The notes: generated by a model from the sequence alone, not told the origin. 64,000 bases of DNA from Chloroflexota bacterium (GCA_029265085.1 JAJUJY010000001.1:21581-85580), one strand, 5' to 3'; shown: positions 1-8,934, counted from the stretch's first letter. Numbers and translations: made by a program.

Positions 1-401
1 ATACGTTTAAGATAATAAACCATTTCCCCGGGTTTTATTCGTAACCTTGCTGCAATTTCAGCCTCTGCAGGAATGACCTTCTGGTCAAGGATGCGCGAAG
101 TATGAGGAATATTTTTCTGATTCATCTCCTCGGTAAAGCTTATCAAACCACCAATAAAACGAGTGCGCCCGGTTTGACTGGTAACGATCGTGCCCTTTGA
201 CTTTTCCCGTTTGAGATAACCCTCATTTACCAAAGCCAATACAGCCTGTCGAACTGTAGACCGGCTAATATCATATTTTTCCATCATCTCATTTTCAGTC
301 GGGATCGTTTCGCCAGGTTTCCACTGACCACTTTCGATACCTTCCTTAATAATTTGTAGAAGCTGGTAATAAAGCGGAATTGGATTCTGCTTATCGAGCA
401 T
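1..401 (-). CDS. GntR/HutC-family transcriptional regulator, partial at the window edge
   Basis: I translated this frame by hand from the start codon at 401; it stays open to base 1, so the 3' end lies outside the window. The first 75 or so residues form a winged-helix GntR DNA-binding domain, with an N-terminal IPLYYQL stretch, then IPTENEMMEKYDISRSTVRQA and a basic wing ending near KSKGTIV. What follows (FIGGLISFTEEM, then IPAEAEIAARL) looks like the start of a UTRA effector domain, as in HutC-type regulators that sense sugars or acids. An AGGTGG/GGAGG-rich stretch precedes the ATG. It sits at the end of the ABC-importer operon but has its own promoter and palindrome, so it may regulate the importer operon and itself. 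The ligand is unknown. Confidence 0.85.
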   Translation of the reverse strand, partial: MLDKQNPIPLYYQLLQIIKEGIESGQWKPGETIPTENEMMEKYDISRSTVRQAVLALVNEGYLKREKSKGTIVTSQTGRTRFIGGLISFTEEMNQKNIPHTSRILDQKVIPAEAEIAARLRIKPGEMVYYLKR

Positions 402-422
402 TTCCACCTGCGCCCCTCCGGA

Positions 423-457
423 AAAATTTGATCAAATTTTGTAGATTCATTCTATCA
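423..457 (-). promoter_or_regulatory. Promoter and palindromic operator of the GntR gene
   Basis: A perfect 18-bp palindrome, AAAATTTGATCAAATTTT, lies at 423-440. Immediately upstream on the minus strand is an extended -10 element, TGA-TAGAAT (457-449). The palindrome would therefore cover about +2 to +20 of a transcript running into the GntR gene. That is the usual place for an autorepressor site. The -10 assignment and the identity of the binding protein are inference. Confidence 0.5.
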
Positions 458-480
458 TAAGAATGAAAAGCAGATACAAA

Positions 481-505
481 GGCAAGGTTACCCAATTGCC
501 TTGCC
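481..505 (-). terminator. Hairpin terminator at the end of the ABC-importer operon
   Basis: A 7-bp perfect stem (GGCAAGG / CCTTGCC) with an 11-nt loop overlaps the last codons of the ATPase gene. On the minus strand it is followed by TTTGT. The U tract is short, so termination may be partial and some transcripts could continue into the GntR gene. Confidence 0.45.
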
Positions 506-1579
506 ACTGGCCATATCAAACAACAAGACATGGTTAGGATCCAGAGTAACATTGACGGGGGTGTGTGGTGCTGCGCGATACGTGGTGGGCATAACCACCT
601 GGATACGAGTGCCATCCAATTGAACTGTGGCTACATTCATATCTCCCAGGGTTTCAACAACAAATATTTCGCCTTTAAGGCTGCCGTTCACTGCAATTTC
701 TGGATGGATTTGTAAATAATACGGGCGTATTCCCAAAACAACATCTTCGGGGAGATCCATTTGATTTTCAAAACGTTCAGGCAGTTGCACGCGCAAAGAT
801 TTATTCTGCACATACAGGTGGTCGTTCTCACGAACAAGCTTCCCTTCCAAAAAATTCATTGGTAGATTACCAATAAAACTTGCGACAAACAAGTCCACTG
901 GATGATCATAAATCTGCCGCGGGGTATCAATCTGGTGCAAACGTCCATCACTCATAACAGCAACCCGATCAGCCAAAGCCATTGCATCTTCCTGGTCATG
1001 CGTAACTAAAATCATGGTATATCCCAGATCAATATGCAGCCGCTTGATATACATGCGCATGTGAAAACGTTGGCTGGTATCCAGGTGTGAAATTGGCTCA
1101 TCTAGCAAGAAAACATTTGGCTTGCGGATCAATGCACGAGCTAATCCAACAGCTTGGGACTGTCCGCTGCTTAATTTCCCTGGTTTGCGGTCATAGAGTT
1201 CGATGATACCAATAATTTCCGCCACTTCCCGCACCCGTTGATCTATATCAGCCTGCTTCCATCCAGCTGCACGCAAAGGAAAAGCTAGATTTTCATACAC
1301 ACTTAAAGTAGGGTAAAGAGCATAGGTCTCAAATGCCATCGCCACATTACGCTCACTGGGTTTGCGCTCTATTACTGAAACCCCATCAAACAAAATATCA
1401 CCGTCGGTTATTTCTTCTAGCCCGGCAATCATACGCATGGTAGAAGATTTACCGCAACCAGATGGTCCCAAAAAGGCGATAAATTCACCATTCTGGATAT
1501 CCATCGAGATGCCGCGGACCGCAGTGACTTTGCCATACTGTTTATGAATATTATTTAAAGTTACCGATGCCACAGACAC
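488..1579 (-). CDS. ABC sugar importer ATPase, degenerate-signature subunit
   Basis: MalK/UgpC-type ATPase of the CUT1 sugar importers, 363 residues, with an N-terminal nucleotide-binding domain and a C-terminal TOBE-like regulatory domain. Visible motifs are Walker A GPSGCGKS (about residue 40), Walker B FLLDEP, and the switch His in VTHDQEDAMALADRV. Two motifs are unusual: the Q-loop Gln is Glu (AFETYALYP), and the signature reads LSSGQSQAV instead of LSGGQQQR. The upstream gene encodes a second ATPase with a normal signature, so the pair probably forms a heterodimer with one weak ATP site. The start is a GTG at 1579, or a GTG six bases downstream, behind AAGGAAGG. It is five bases from its partner gene and last in the importer operon. 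Confidence 0.9.
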   Translation of the reverse strand: MSVASVTLNNIHKQYGKVTAVRGISMDIQNGEFIAFLGPSGCGKSSTMRMIAGLEEITDGDILFDGVSVIERKPSERNVAMAFETYALYPTLSVYENLAFPLRAAGWKQADIDQRVREVAEIIGIIELYDRKPGKLSSGQSQAVGLARALIRKPNVFLLDEPISHLDTSQRFHMRMYIKRLHIDLGYTMILVTHDQEDAMALADRVAVMSDGRLHQIDTPRQIYDHPVDLFVASFIGNLPMNFLEGKLVRENDHLYVQNKSLRVQLPERFENQMDLPEDVVLGIRPYYLQIHPEIAVNGSLKGEIFVVETLGDMNVATVQLDGTRIQVVMPTTYRAAPHTPVNVTLDPNHVLLFDMASGKAIG

Positions 1580-1584
1580 CTTCC

Positions 1585-2700
1585 TTAGTTATTCACAGAC
1601 ATTTCTGTCATTTCAACCGGATGGTAAATAGCATTTCCATCAACAAAAACATGCAATATTTGCGGATGAATGCTAATCCAGGCACGTTCCCCAACTTTCC
1701 AAACCTGGTCCGGTGGGGTAACAACCTGAGCTAACTGACTTCCTAGTTTTACCGTGATCAAGTTGCGGTGACCTTGAGGCTCCACCAGGTAAATTTCTAC
1801 AGGCGTGCTATAAAAATGATCTGCTGTTTCCGATAGCTTAATTTGGTTTGCCCGTATCCCCAATAAAAGATTGCTATTTTCTGAACCATAAGGCAAAGAT
1901 TGATCTGGAGCAGGAATAAAATGTTCACTATTCTGAATGCGGTATCCTGTCGATCCATTTAATGAGGCTCGATCCACTTTAATAAAGCTCATCGGAGGAT
2001 CACCAATAAAACTAGCCACAAAATCATTCGCAGGATTCTTATAAACGTCTTCCGGTGCACCTTCCTGCATAATTCGCCCCTTATTGAGCACGATGACCCG
2101 GTCTGCCAATGCCATTGCTTCACGGTAATCATGGGTCACGTGAATAACTGTTGATTTTTTCTCCAGGGACAAATTTTTTAATTCTGCCCGCATTTGGATG
2201 CGTAAGCGAGCATCCAAATGCGAAATTGGTTCATCCAGCAAATACAAATCAGCCTCACGGATTAAGCAGCGCCCCAATGCTACCCGTTGACGTTGGCCGC
2301 CACTTAAAAACCCTGGCTTTCGATCTAACATGGCTTCAATATGCAACAATTCTCCCATCGCCTGAACACGCTTTTGAATTTCATCTGCAGGTAACCCACG
2401 TGCATGCAGCGGAAATGCCATATTTTCAAACACAGTTAAGTGCGAATACAACGCATAATTCTCAAACACCATTGAGAAATTACGCTTTTCTGGGGGTACG
2501 CCTTTCAACGACCGGCCGCGGAAAAAGATTTCACCATAATTGGGTTGAGCAATACCGGCAATTAAGCGTAATGTGGTCGATTTACCAGCACCAGCCGGCC
2601 CGAATAAAACCACAAACTCCCCCTCATTGACATGAAAAGTAAGATTTTTAACCGCCAGGGTGGTTCCAAAACGTTTGGTGACGCCGCGTAATTCAATCAT
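1585..2700 (-). CDS. ABC sugar importer ATPase, canonical-signature subunit
   Basis: Second MalK/UgpC-type ATPase of the same importer, 371 residues. It has Walker A GPAGAGKS, an intact signature LSGGQRQRVALGRCL, Walker B YLLDEPISHLDA and the switch His in VTHDYREAMALADRV, followed by a C-terminal TOBE-like domain. Like its partner it has Glu in place of the Q-loop Gln (VFENYALYS), which points to a shared subfamily rather than random decay. Importers with two separate ATPase genes, two permeases and a small membrane protein recall the GlpSTPQV glycerol system, but that assignment is only by gene layout. Its ATG overlaps the stop of the upstream small membrane gene (ATGA), implying coupled translation. 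Confidence 0.92.
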   Translation of the reverse strand: MIELRGVTKRFGTTLAVKNLTFHVNEGEFVVLFGPAGAGKSTTLRLIAGIAQPNYGEIFFRGRSLKGVPPEKRNFSMVFENYALYSHLTVFENMAFPLHARGLPADEIQKRVQAMGELLHIEAMLDRKPGFLSGGQRQRVALGRCLIREADLYLLDEPISHLDARLRIQMRAELKNLSLEKKSTVIHVTHDYREAMALADRVIVLNKGRIMQEGAPEDVYKNPANDFVASFIGDPPMSFIKVDRASLNGSTGYRIQNSEHFIPAPDQSLPYGSENSNLLLGIRANQIKLSETADHFYSTPVEIYLVEPQGHRNLITVKLGSQLAQVVTPPDQVWKVGERAWISIHPQILHVFVDGNAIYHPVEMTEMSVNN

Positions 2701-2954
2701 TTCAGCGCCTCCTTGCCCATTTCTTGAAGTAATTCTTCATAAGCAGTCCGCTCAATTTCTTCTTCCCTTCGTTTTTGCTGAAGCATTTTTCGGATTCCAA
2801 CTGCGAAAAAAATTACTCCAACAGAAACGCACAAGATCAAACCAACACTTAAGCATGGCACAATAGGGTCAATAAACTTGAGCCAGATCAAGCCGGTCAA
2901 TATTGTTAGCATTAGCGACCACCAAAAACGGTCCCAAATCGCAGAAATAGACAT
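2697..2954 (-). CDS. Small two-helix membrane protein of the ABC operon
   Basis: An 85-residue protein starting at the ATG at 2954, which has AGGAGG six bases upstream; the frame extends further 5' without a good ribosome site. Two hydrophobic segments (around residues 10-30 and 33-55) are followed by a charged tail rich in Glu, Arg and Lys (QQKRREEEIERTAYEELLQEMGKEA), likely a cytoplasmic helix. It lies between the permease genes and the ATPase genes and overlaps the next gene by four bases. Small membrane proteins are known at the same position in GlpSTPQV-type importers (DUF2160-like), so an accessory subunit of the transporter is plausible. I recognise no catalytic motif. Confidence 0.75.
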   Translation of the reverse strand: MSISAIWDRFWWSLMLTILTGLIWLKFIDPIVPCLSVGLILCVSVGVIFFAVGIRKMLQQKRREEEIERTAYEELLQEMGKEALK

Positions 2955-2970
2955 GTTGATCCTCCTCAGT

Positions 2971-3828
2971 TTATCCGCGCACTGCGCCAAAAGTAAGACC
3001 GCGCACAATCCAGCGCTGCAAGATCAGAGCAAACAAAATCATCGGCACCACACAAACCGTAGCTGCTGCCGAGAGTGGCCCCCAAAGAATGCCGCGCTGT
3101 GTCCAAAAATCACCCACACCGACCGTAATTGTTTTGGCCATGTCTCGGGTTAAAATGGAGGCGAATAAATATTCATTCCACGAAAATAACAGGCAGAAAA
3201 TTGCTGTCACCGCAATACCAGGTGCAGCCAACGGCAGAACCACCTTCCAAAACACTTTAAATCGGGTGTAACCATCCAAGCGAGCAGAATCTTCCAATTC
3301 GGTCGGAATATCCTGGAAGAAGGAATGCATCAACCAGATCGCAAAAGGAAGGTTAAAAATGGTGTAGCAGACAATCAGCGTTCCCAGGCGATCTTGACCA
3401 AGCTGCAAAAATTGACCAAGAGCAGTATTTCCCACCGTGCGAAAAATGACGAAAAACGGCAGCACAACAGCAATTGCTGGCATCATGCGGGTGGTCAGGA
3501 TGAAGAACATTAAATTGCCACCGCCAACGTTATAACGAGCAAAACCATAAGATGCCAGTGACCCTGTAACAACAACAATCGCAGTTGAACCCAAAGCAAC
3601 AATCAATGTATTGCGAATATAAAGTGCAAAATTTGCCTGCTGAAATGCATACTGATAATGTTCAAAGGTAGGTTGGAAGAGAAACACCGGCGGCGACATT
3701 AAAATTGCGTTTGTTGGCTTAAGCGATGTCGCAATCATCCAATAAATTGGGAAAAGCACCAGAATTAAAACGGCAATTGCAATCGTCTGCCGTAGAATAT
3801 CCATGGGGGTAAATTTCTTAATCCGCAT
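2971..3828 (-). CDS. ABC sugar importer permease, MalG/UgpE type
   Basis: Inner-membrane permease of 285 residues with six predicted membrane helices, the first near residues 12-30. The EAA-type coupling motif that contacts the ATPase is visible as EDSARLDGYTRFKVFWKVVLPLAAPG, with the conserved Gly. The final segment (LQRWIVRGLTFGAVRG) is the typical MalG-like end. The ATG at 3828 follows GAGGTG. It lies 20 bases from the partner permease and 16 from the small membrane gene, so it is part of the same transcript. Confidence 0.93.
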   Translation of the reverse strand: MRIKKFTPMDILRQTIAIAVLILVLFPIYWMIATSLKPTNAILMSPPVFLFQPTFEHYQYAFQQANFALYIRNTLIVALGSTAIVVVTGSLASYGFARYNVGGGNLMFFILTTRMMPAIAVVLPFFVIFRTVGNTALGQFLQLGQDRLGTLIVCYTIFNLPFAIWLMHSFFQDIPTELEDSARLDGYTRFKVFWKVVLPLAAPGIAVTAIFCLLFSWNEYLFASILTRDMAKTITVGVGDFWTQRGILWGPLSAAATVCVVPMILFALILQRWIVRGLTFGAVRG

Positions 3829-3848
3829 TATTCACCTCAGCGTGCCGA

Positions 3849-4796
3849 TTAATTTGACCGGGCGCGTTCAGCCTGTTCGCGCATGAGCCTGCGCAAAACC
3901 AGGCCGGAAAATACGACGATCACGAACAGGATGATCAGCGCCATTGCGCTGGCTTGATCCATGCGGAACTGTTTTAAACCGACTCGGTATAAAAGGTAGG
4001 TAACGGTTTCTGTTGCATTACCAGGACCACCGCGCGTGGTAGTAGCAATCGGATCATATAAACGGGCAGCGTCAATCGAGCGCAATATAAATATCAACGT
4101 TAAGACTGGAGAAAGAAGTGGAAAGGTTAGGCGGCGTAAAACCATTAAACCTGATGCACCGTCTAAGGCTGCTGCCTCAAATGGTTCCTTGGGTAGAGAT
4201 TGCAAACCAGCCAGGGTAATCAACATGACAAAAGGAGTCCATTGCCAGACATCAAAAATGACGATGCTAAATAACGCTGTCTTGGCATCTCCCAACCAGT
4301 TTAGGGGCTGCAACCCAATGGCCTGTAAAGCAGCATTGTAAACCCCAAAATCTGAGTCGTATAAATAACGCCAGATCATCCCTACAGCAGCCGGAGCCGA
4401 CGCCAAAGGCATTAAGAACAATGAACGGATAATGCCTTTGAACCATTTGAGCTGGTTGATTAAAAATGCCAGACTGATACCAAGCGTCATTTGGATGCTG
4501 ACGGAAATAACAGCGAAGAACAGAGTCCGGGCAGATGACTGCCAGAACACCGTATTATTCATTGCGTAACGAAAATTCGTTAGTCCGACAAAATTCCAGA
4601 TAGCGGAAGGCCCGGCAGTTAAATCGACATGGCGGAAAGCCAGGTTAATCGCATAGAACAGAGGAAACAGACCAAAAAAGAACAGCACAATCATCGCTGG
4701 AGCTACTAGCAAGGCACTGTATGTTTTGTCGGACATGACTTTGCTGTTCTTCTCGGGGCTGGAATTCCCTTTTGAAAAGAGAGCGGAAAGCTTCAT
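3849..4796 (-). CDS. ABC sugar importer permease, MalF/UgpA type
   Basis: Partner permease of 315 residues with six predicted helices after a polar 25-residue cytoplasmic N-terminus. The coupling motif is EAAALDGASGLMVLRRLTFPLLSP. The MalF-like stretch ATTTRGGPGNATETVTYLLY precedes the last helix. The start at 4796 has GGAGA upstream. It is separated from the binding-protein gene by 83 bases that hold a strong hairpin, an arrangement that often lets the binding protein be made in excess over the permeases. Confidence 0.93.
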   Translation of the reverse strand: MKLSALFSKGNSSPEKNSKVMSDKTYSALLVAPAMIVLFFFGLFPLFYAINLAFRHVDLTAGPSAIWNFVGLTNFRYAMNNTVFWQSSARTLFFAVISVSIQMTLGISLAFLINQLKWFKGIIRSLFLMPLASAPAAVGMIWRYLYDSDFGVYNAALQAIGLQPLNWLGDAKTALFSIVIFDVWQWTPFVMLITLAGLQSLPKEPFEAAALDGASGLMVLRRLTFPLLSPVLTLIFILRSIDAARLYDPIATTTRGGPGNATETVTYLLYRVGLKQFRMDQASAMALIILFVIVVFSGLVLRRLMREQAERARSN

Positions 4797-4829
4797 TTTA
4801 TTCTCCGCAAAGTTAGAATTTTGGGATGA

Positions 4830-4858
4830 GGATAGGGAGCGATGTCTGCTCCCTATCC
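4830..4858 (-). promoter_or_regulatory. Intercistronic hairpin between binding-protein and permease genes
   Basis: Perfect 11-bp stem (GGATAGGGAGC / GCTCCCTATCC) with a 7-nt loop, 21 bases after the stop of the binding-protein gene. No U tract follows on the minus strand, so it is more likely an mRNA 3'-end stabiliser or partial terminator than a full terminator. The second ABC cassette has an unrelated hairpin at the same position (20451-20484). Confidence 0.6.
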
Positions 4859-4879
4859 ACTAACCCAACCTGAAATTAA

Positions 4880-6388
4880 TTACTTACGCAGTTGAACACT
4901 TTTGTCGAAAATGAAGGGCTGATCGCAGCCTTCAGCAGCCTTGGGGAAACCTTCATTAATAATCTGGCAGCTTCCACCGCAGAATTCATCAATCTTTTTA
5001 GCAAACTCAGCCATAGCGGCTTCGGGGGTCATTTCGCCAGACGCCGCAGCAGAAAGCCAGGCAGGAGCTTCTTCGTAAATCTTGGCAGCCTGAGGAACGT
5101 GGATGTAATTGGTATACCAGCATTTGGCTGCATGTTCAAGTACCGGAACGAGCACAGGGAAGTGACCAGCCTGTTCGCGGCGAGACTCATAGAATGTCTT
5201 GTCGGTCAGGATGCTCATGCGAGTGGTGGAACCACCGCCCTCAGCAAAGCGCAATTGGGCTTCGGGACCGGTGATCCATTTCAAGAATTGCCAGGCCTCT
5301 TCGGGATGCTTGGTGGTTTTTGCAATACCCAGGGTAAATGCACCAGCCCAGGTTTTGCCACCGCCCGGCAAAGCAGCCATACAAGCTTCAGATCCGGGGA
5401 TGTTTTGTTCAACTTTGACCGCATTAGGCCACTGGTCAAGGTACATTGGGCCAGTCATGGCAACCAGTCCAGTGTTGAATTGACCAACCACAAAGTCATA
5501 ACCACCGCTCAAAGAGCCAGGAGGAGCATAGGGCAGCAGCTCATTTGTATAGAGATTTACTGCTTCTAAGTACGCCGGATCATCTACACCAGGAGTACCA
5601 TCATCATTGATAACGTCTCCACCGAGCGTCCAGGCAATCGTGTTGATTTCATCAAAAATGTGTGTAAAGCGGCCTGCCATCAAACCAACGCCGTAGAAAT
5701 CTTTGTCCACAGCCTGACCCTTGAGAGTCTCACCAGGTTTACGGCGGAAGAATTCCGCAATATCGGCCATCTGCTGGTAAGTTGTTGGAACATCCAGTTC
5801 ATAACCGTATTTTGCTTTGAAGGCTTCTTTTTCGGCCGGATCTTCAAACAGGTCACAGCGGTAGAACATGCCAGGGGTGAAGGTGTAATACGGCAAACCG
5901 TAAATCTTTCCCTTCCAACCACCAGAAACATTCAAAAGCGCCTGGGAAATATCTTCAACCTTGAATTCCGCATTGTCACGTTTAATGAAATCATCCAGCG
6001 GGTAAATATATTCATTATTTGCCCACTCACTCTTCCAGGAAACGTTCCACGTAATGATATCGTATGTTCCGGTGCCGCCAACAATATCGAGAACTTCTTT
6101 CTCGTACATCGTGGGCAGATCCATTTCGACGATTTCCACTTCGATACCGGTCTCTTTGGTGAAATCATCAGCCAGTGATTTCGCCCAATCGGTATAAAAG
6201 CCAGCCAGGGTAGCCCAGGTAACTTTCACCTTTTCACCAGAAGCAACAGGAGCCGCCGTTTCACCGGCTGCTGGTTGGTCAGCTGCCGGTTGTTCTGCGG
6301 CAGGTGTGGAGGCTGCCGGAGCACAAGCAGCCAGAACCACAGAAAGCAGTACAACGAGCACCAAAACCTTTGTCAAAAACGTCTTCAT
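4880..6388 (-). CDS. ABC sugar importer substrate-binding lipoprotein
   Basis: Extracellular solute-binding protein of the MalE/UgpB class, 502 residues from the ATG at 6388, which has AGGAG seven bases upstream; an ATG six bases earlier is too close to that site. The N-terminus is a lipoprotein signal ending in LSVVLAACAPAAS, with lipidation expected on the first Cys. A low-complexity Ala/Pro/Glu linker of about 25 residues follows, then the binding domain (VKVTWATLAGFYTDWAKSLADDF). It is the first gene of the importer set. At about 500 residues it is longer than MalE (about 370 mature), in the size range of binding proteins for oligosaccharides or polyols. The ligand cannot be named. Confidence 0.93.
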   Translation of the reverse strand: MKTFLTKVLVLVVLLSVVLAACAPAASTPAAEQPAADQPAAGETAAPVASGEKVKVTWATLAGFYTDWAKSLADDFTKETGIEVEIVEMDLPTMYEKEVLDIVGGTGTYDIITWNVSWKSEWANNEYIYPLDDFIKRDNAEFKVEDISQALLNVSGGWKGKIYGLPYYTFTPGMFYRCDLFEDPAEKEAFKAKYGYELDVPTTYQQMADIAEFFRRKPGETLKGQAVDKDFYGVGLMAGRFTHIFDEINTIAWTLGGDVINDDGTPGVDDPAYLEAVNLYTNELLPYAPPGSLSGGYDFVVGQFNTGLVAMTGPMYLDQWPNAVKVEQNIPGSEACMAALPGGGKTWAGAFTLGIAKTTKHPEEAWQFLKWITGPEAQLRFAEGGGSTTRMSILTDKTFYESRREQAGHFPVLVPVLEHAAKCWYTNYIHVPQAAKIYEEAPAWLSAAASGEMTPEAAMAEFAKKIDEFCGGSCQIINEGFPKAAEGCDQPFIFDKSVQLRK

Positions 6389-6469
6389 GTTCATTCTCCT
6401 AAGCAAAATTAACCTTCAATGACTATGGTAGAAAGAGATGCTTATCAGCACAATACACAAGGATAGCTT

Positions 6470-6497
6470 TCTATATTCACCTCCGTTGCATAGGCAA
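6470..6497 (-). promoter_or_regulatory. Candidate internal promoter before the ABC importer genes
   Basis: The 232-base gap between the ADC-like gene and the binding-protein gene (6389-6620) is long for an operon. On the minus strand it contains TTGCCT (6497-6492), a 16-base spacer and TATAGA (6475-6470), about 80 bases before the binding-protein start. This is a plausible but weak sigma-70-type match. I see no GTACGTAC operator here, and nothing else of note in the gap. Confidence 0.3.
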
Positions 6498-6620
6498 GCT
6501 GAACTAACAGCTGCCAAGCGGTAGCTGGTTTATTCTTTGCTCTCATACCAATAAAACGATCGGTCTTGCTTTATAAAGGGAACGAAATGGATACTTTCTT
6601 GTTTTGCTGCCAGCTAAAAA

Positions 6621-7346
6621 TTACCGGTAATCATGAACGACTTTGCCAAAGGGCAAGTACAGCTCACCTTCGCCATAGAAACCGCCCAAAATCTTCTTGG
6701 GTTCTAACAAATAGGTCGGATCAATTTCTGAGCGCTCATATACCACAGACGCACGCCCGCCGAAGAATTTTCCATCATGTGCAGTAAATTTTCCTTCCGT
6801 CAGTACCAATTCACGCACTGGGGTACCACCTTCTTCTGCGCTGGGAATGTATTTTAAAGAAAATACACCATCACGGCTCCAGGGAACTTCGTCCATCGAG
6901 GCCACATATTCAGGCACAACCAGAGCTTTTAGGATCTGGTGATCCAAACGCGTAACCTTACCAATCACAGCCTCCTGCTCATGCACCAGACTGATATCAG
7001 CCATCTTTTTCTGGTAGCCCCAAATTTCACGACCGGCCGTCAACGGTAAAGCGGTGCTGACATATAAAAATGGCTCGTAATCACCTTCATAATCCTTATA
7101 TTTCACCTGGACATAGATAGCCATTTCTTTGAAAGCACCTTGTGTTGTTCCCAGCTCGAACTGAGAAACCCAGGTAATTACCCGGTTGGTGCGCGGTTCC
7201 AACGGAGCAGGAATAACGCGTTTGATATTCTCGATATCGGTTTCATAAACGACCAGTTGAACCCGCATGTCTTTCCACACCAGGGGTGGTTTTCCATAGA
7301 GCGGAGAAACGATTGGATTCGTAAAGCCCCAATTATCAGGATTCAT
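6621..7346 (-). CDS. Acetoacetate decarboxylase-family protein
   Basis: Protein of 241 residues with the acetoacetate decarboxylase fold. The Schiff-base region reads AGREIWGYQKKMAD, with Lys113 and Lys114 at almost the same place as the Lys115/Lys116 pair of the clostridial enzyme, so a covalent imine mechanism is possible. The FxYxxTALPLTAGREI context is also typical of the family. Members decarboxylate acetoacetate, but other members act as aldolase-dehydratases on keto acids. Here it is flanked by an FGGY kinase and a sugar importer, so a role on a keto sugar or keto acid intermediate is more likely than solventogenesis. The start at 7346 has GGAGG upstream. Confidence 0.85.
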   Translation of the reverse strand: MNPDNWGFTNPIVSPLYGKPPLVWKDMRVQLVVYETDIENIKRVIPAPLEPRTNRVITWVSQFELGTTQGAFKEMAIYVQVKYKDYEGDYEPFLYVSTALPLTAGREIWGYQKKMADISLVHEQEAVIGKVTRLDHQILKALVVPEYVASMDEVPWSRDGVFSLKYIPSAEEGGTPVRELVLTEGKFTAHDGKFFGGRASVVYERSEIDPTYLLEPKKILGGFYGEGELYLPFGKVVHDYR

Positions 7347-7371
7347 TAATTACCTCCAGTGAATAAAATGC

Positions 7372-8916
7372 CTAACCTTGGAAATCTTGGGCAGCTATTC
7401 GATCGCCCAAATCCGATAAGTACAACCCAGCCTGCGAAAAGACCGGCAGCACTTTTTCATACGCAGAAGCACGTTCAAAATCCGGGCAAGTGATATCTTC
7501 CACCTGGTGGATCTCATCCACAAAATCAAAACTATCCCACAAACCCGTCCCGACAGCCGCACAAGCTGCAGCACCCAAAGCAGCTGCCTGTTGATCAATA
7601 TTTGTCTTCACGATTTTTGTGTTATACACATCAGCATAAATTTGTCGCCAAAGTTGGCTGCGGCTGCCGCCGCCAACCACCAGCATCTCATCACTCAAAG
7701 CTTCCATCCGACGCAGTGCATCCAGTGCGATTCGCAATTCAAGTGCAATCCCCTCCATAGCCGCACGAATTAAATCAGCACGTGTGTGGCTAAGGTCCAA
7801 ACCCAGAAAAGCACCGCGGATTTGAATACTGGCGCTCATTGATGTTCCACCAGCCATATTGGGATTAAATAAAACACCTTTTGCTCCAGCTGGTGAGATG
7901 GCCGCTTCTGCAGTCATCAAATCGTACACATCCACACCATGCTGTTCAGCCTGAATTTTCAAATCCCTGCAGATATGATCTCGCACCCATCGAAAACTTG
8001 AGCCAGCCGCAAAGGTGCTGACTGCCGAAGTGAATAAACCTGGGAGCACATGGGTAAAAACAAAGGGGCGAACTTTTTCATCAATTAGAGGTTTAGACGA
8101 GGTCACCGCGATCCAGCTGGATGAACCTTGCGAATTATATACTCGCCCTTCACGAGTATTCCGCGCACCTAAGGCCATGCAAGAATTATCCACCCCACCC
8201 GAAACCACCTTAACCGACTGCGATAAACCAAGCTCTTCGGCTGCAACCGGGGTCAGATGGCCAATTACCTGCGTGGATGGAACAATTTCCGGAAAGATTG
8301 ATGCAGGTAAACCGCTGATTTGCATTAGCCGATCATCATATTTCCAGCCCAACAAATCATATACTCCACTACCAGAAGCATAAGAAAAGTCTGTGGCAAT
8401 CGTGCCAGTAAGCCGGAAATTGATGTAATCTTTACTCCCAACCATTTTATGCACCCGTGCAAACATCTCCGGCTCATGTTTGCGATACCACATCATTTTA
8501 AAAACCGCATACAAAGGCGCAGGAAAACCATTTCCGGTAATTTTGTACCATTCCGACTCACTAATCCCCTGGAAAAATTCAGCCGCCTCTTCGGTTGCAC
8601 GCGAGTCAGACCATATTGGTGTTGAAGAGCGCAATAAACGCCCCTCGCTATCAACAGGTACTACCCCCAGGCTCTGACCAGAAATACCAATACAAGAAAT
8701 TTCATTTGGATTAATACCAGATTCTGATAATAATCGGCGGGTACTTTGTACAACTGCTTTCCACCAATCCCCTGGACGCTGCTCATGCCAACCAGCTCGC
8801 GGATACAAGGTCGGATAGGCCTCAAAACATTCGGCCAAACAACGACCACTCAAGTCGTAGAGTGATGATTTATTTCCCCCCGTTCCCAAATCGTAAGCCA
8901 GAATAAATTTGCTCAC
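7372..8916 (-). CDS. FGGY-family carbohydrate kinase (xylulokinase-like)
   Basis: ATP-dependent sugar kinase, 514 residues, two actin-like domains. Visible landmarks are the N-terminal phosphate loop (YDLGTGGNKSSLYD), the GISGQSLGVVPVD strand, the catalytic-base Asp243 in GGVDNSCMALGA, and the C-terminal VGGGSRSQLWRQIYADV adenosine motif. FGGY kinases phosphorylate pentuloses, polyols or related compounds; the xylulokinase branch is the closest by eye. The start is GTG at 8916 with AAGGAG eight bases upstream. Placed between an aldolase gene and an importer, it probably phosphorylates the imported compound or its first oxidation or isomerisation product before aldol cleavage. Confidence 0.9.
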   Translation of the reverse strand: MSKFILAYDLGTGGNKSSLYDLSGRCLAECFEAYPTLYPRAGWHEQRPGDWWKAVVQSTRRLLSESGINPNEISCIGISGQSLGVVPVDSEGRLLRSSTPIWSDSRATEEAAEFFQGISESEWYKITGNGFPAPLYAVFKMMWYRKHEPEMFARVHKMVGSKDYINFRLTGTIATDFSYASGSGVYDLLGWKYDDRLMQISGLPASIFPEIVPSTQVIGHLTPVAAEELGLSQSVKVVSGGVDNSCMALGARNTREGRVYNSQGSSSWIAVTSSKPLIDEKVRPFVFTHVLPGLFTSAVSTFAAGSSFRWVRDHICRDLKIQAEQHGVDVYDLMTAEAAISPAGAKGVLFNPNMAGGTSMSASIQIRGAFLGLDLSHTRADLIRAAMEGIALELRIALDALRRMEALSDEMLVVGGGSRSQLWRQIYADVYNTKIVKTNIDQQAAALGAAACAAVGTGLWDSFDFVDEIHQVEDITCPDFERASAYEKVLPVFSQAGLYLSDLGDRIAAQDFQG

Positions 8917-8934
8917 GCAGAAACTCCTTAATAA

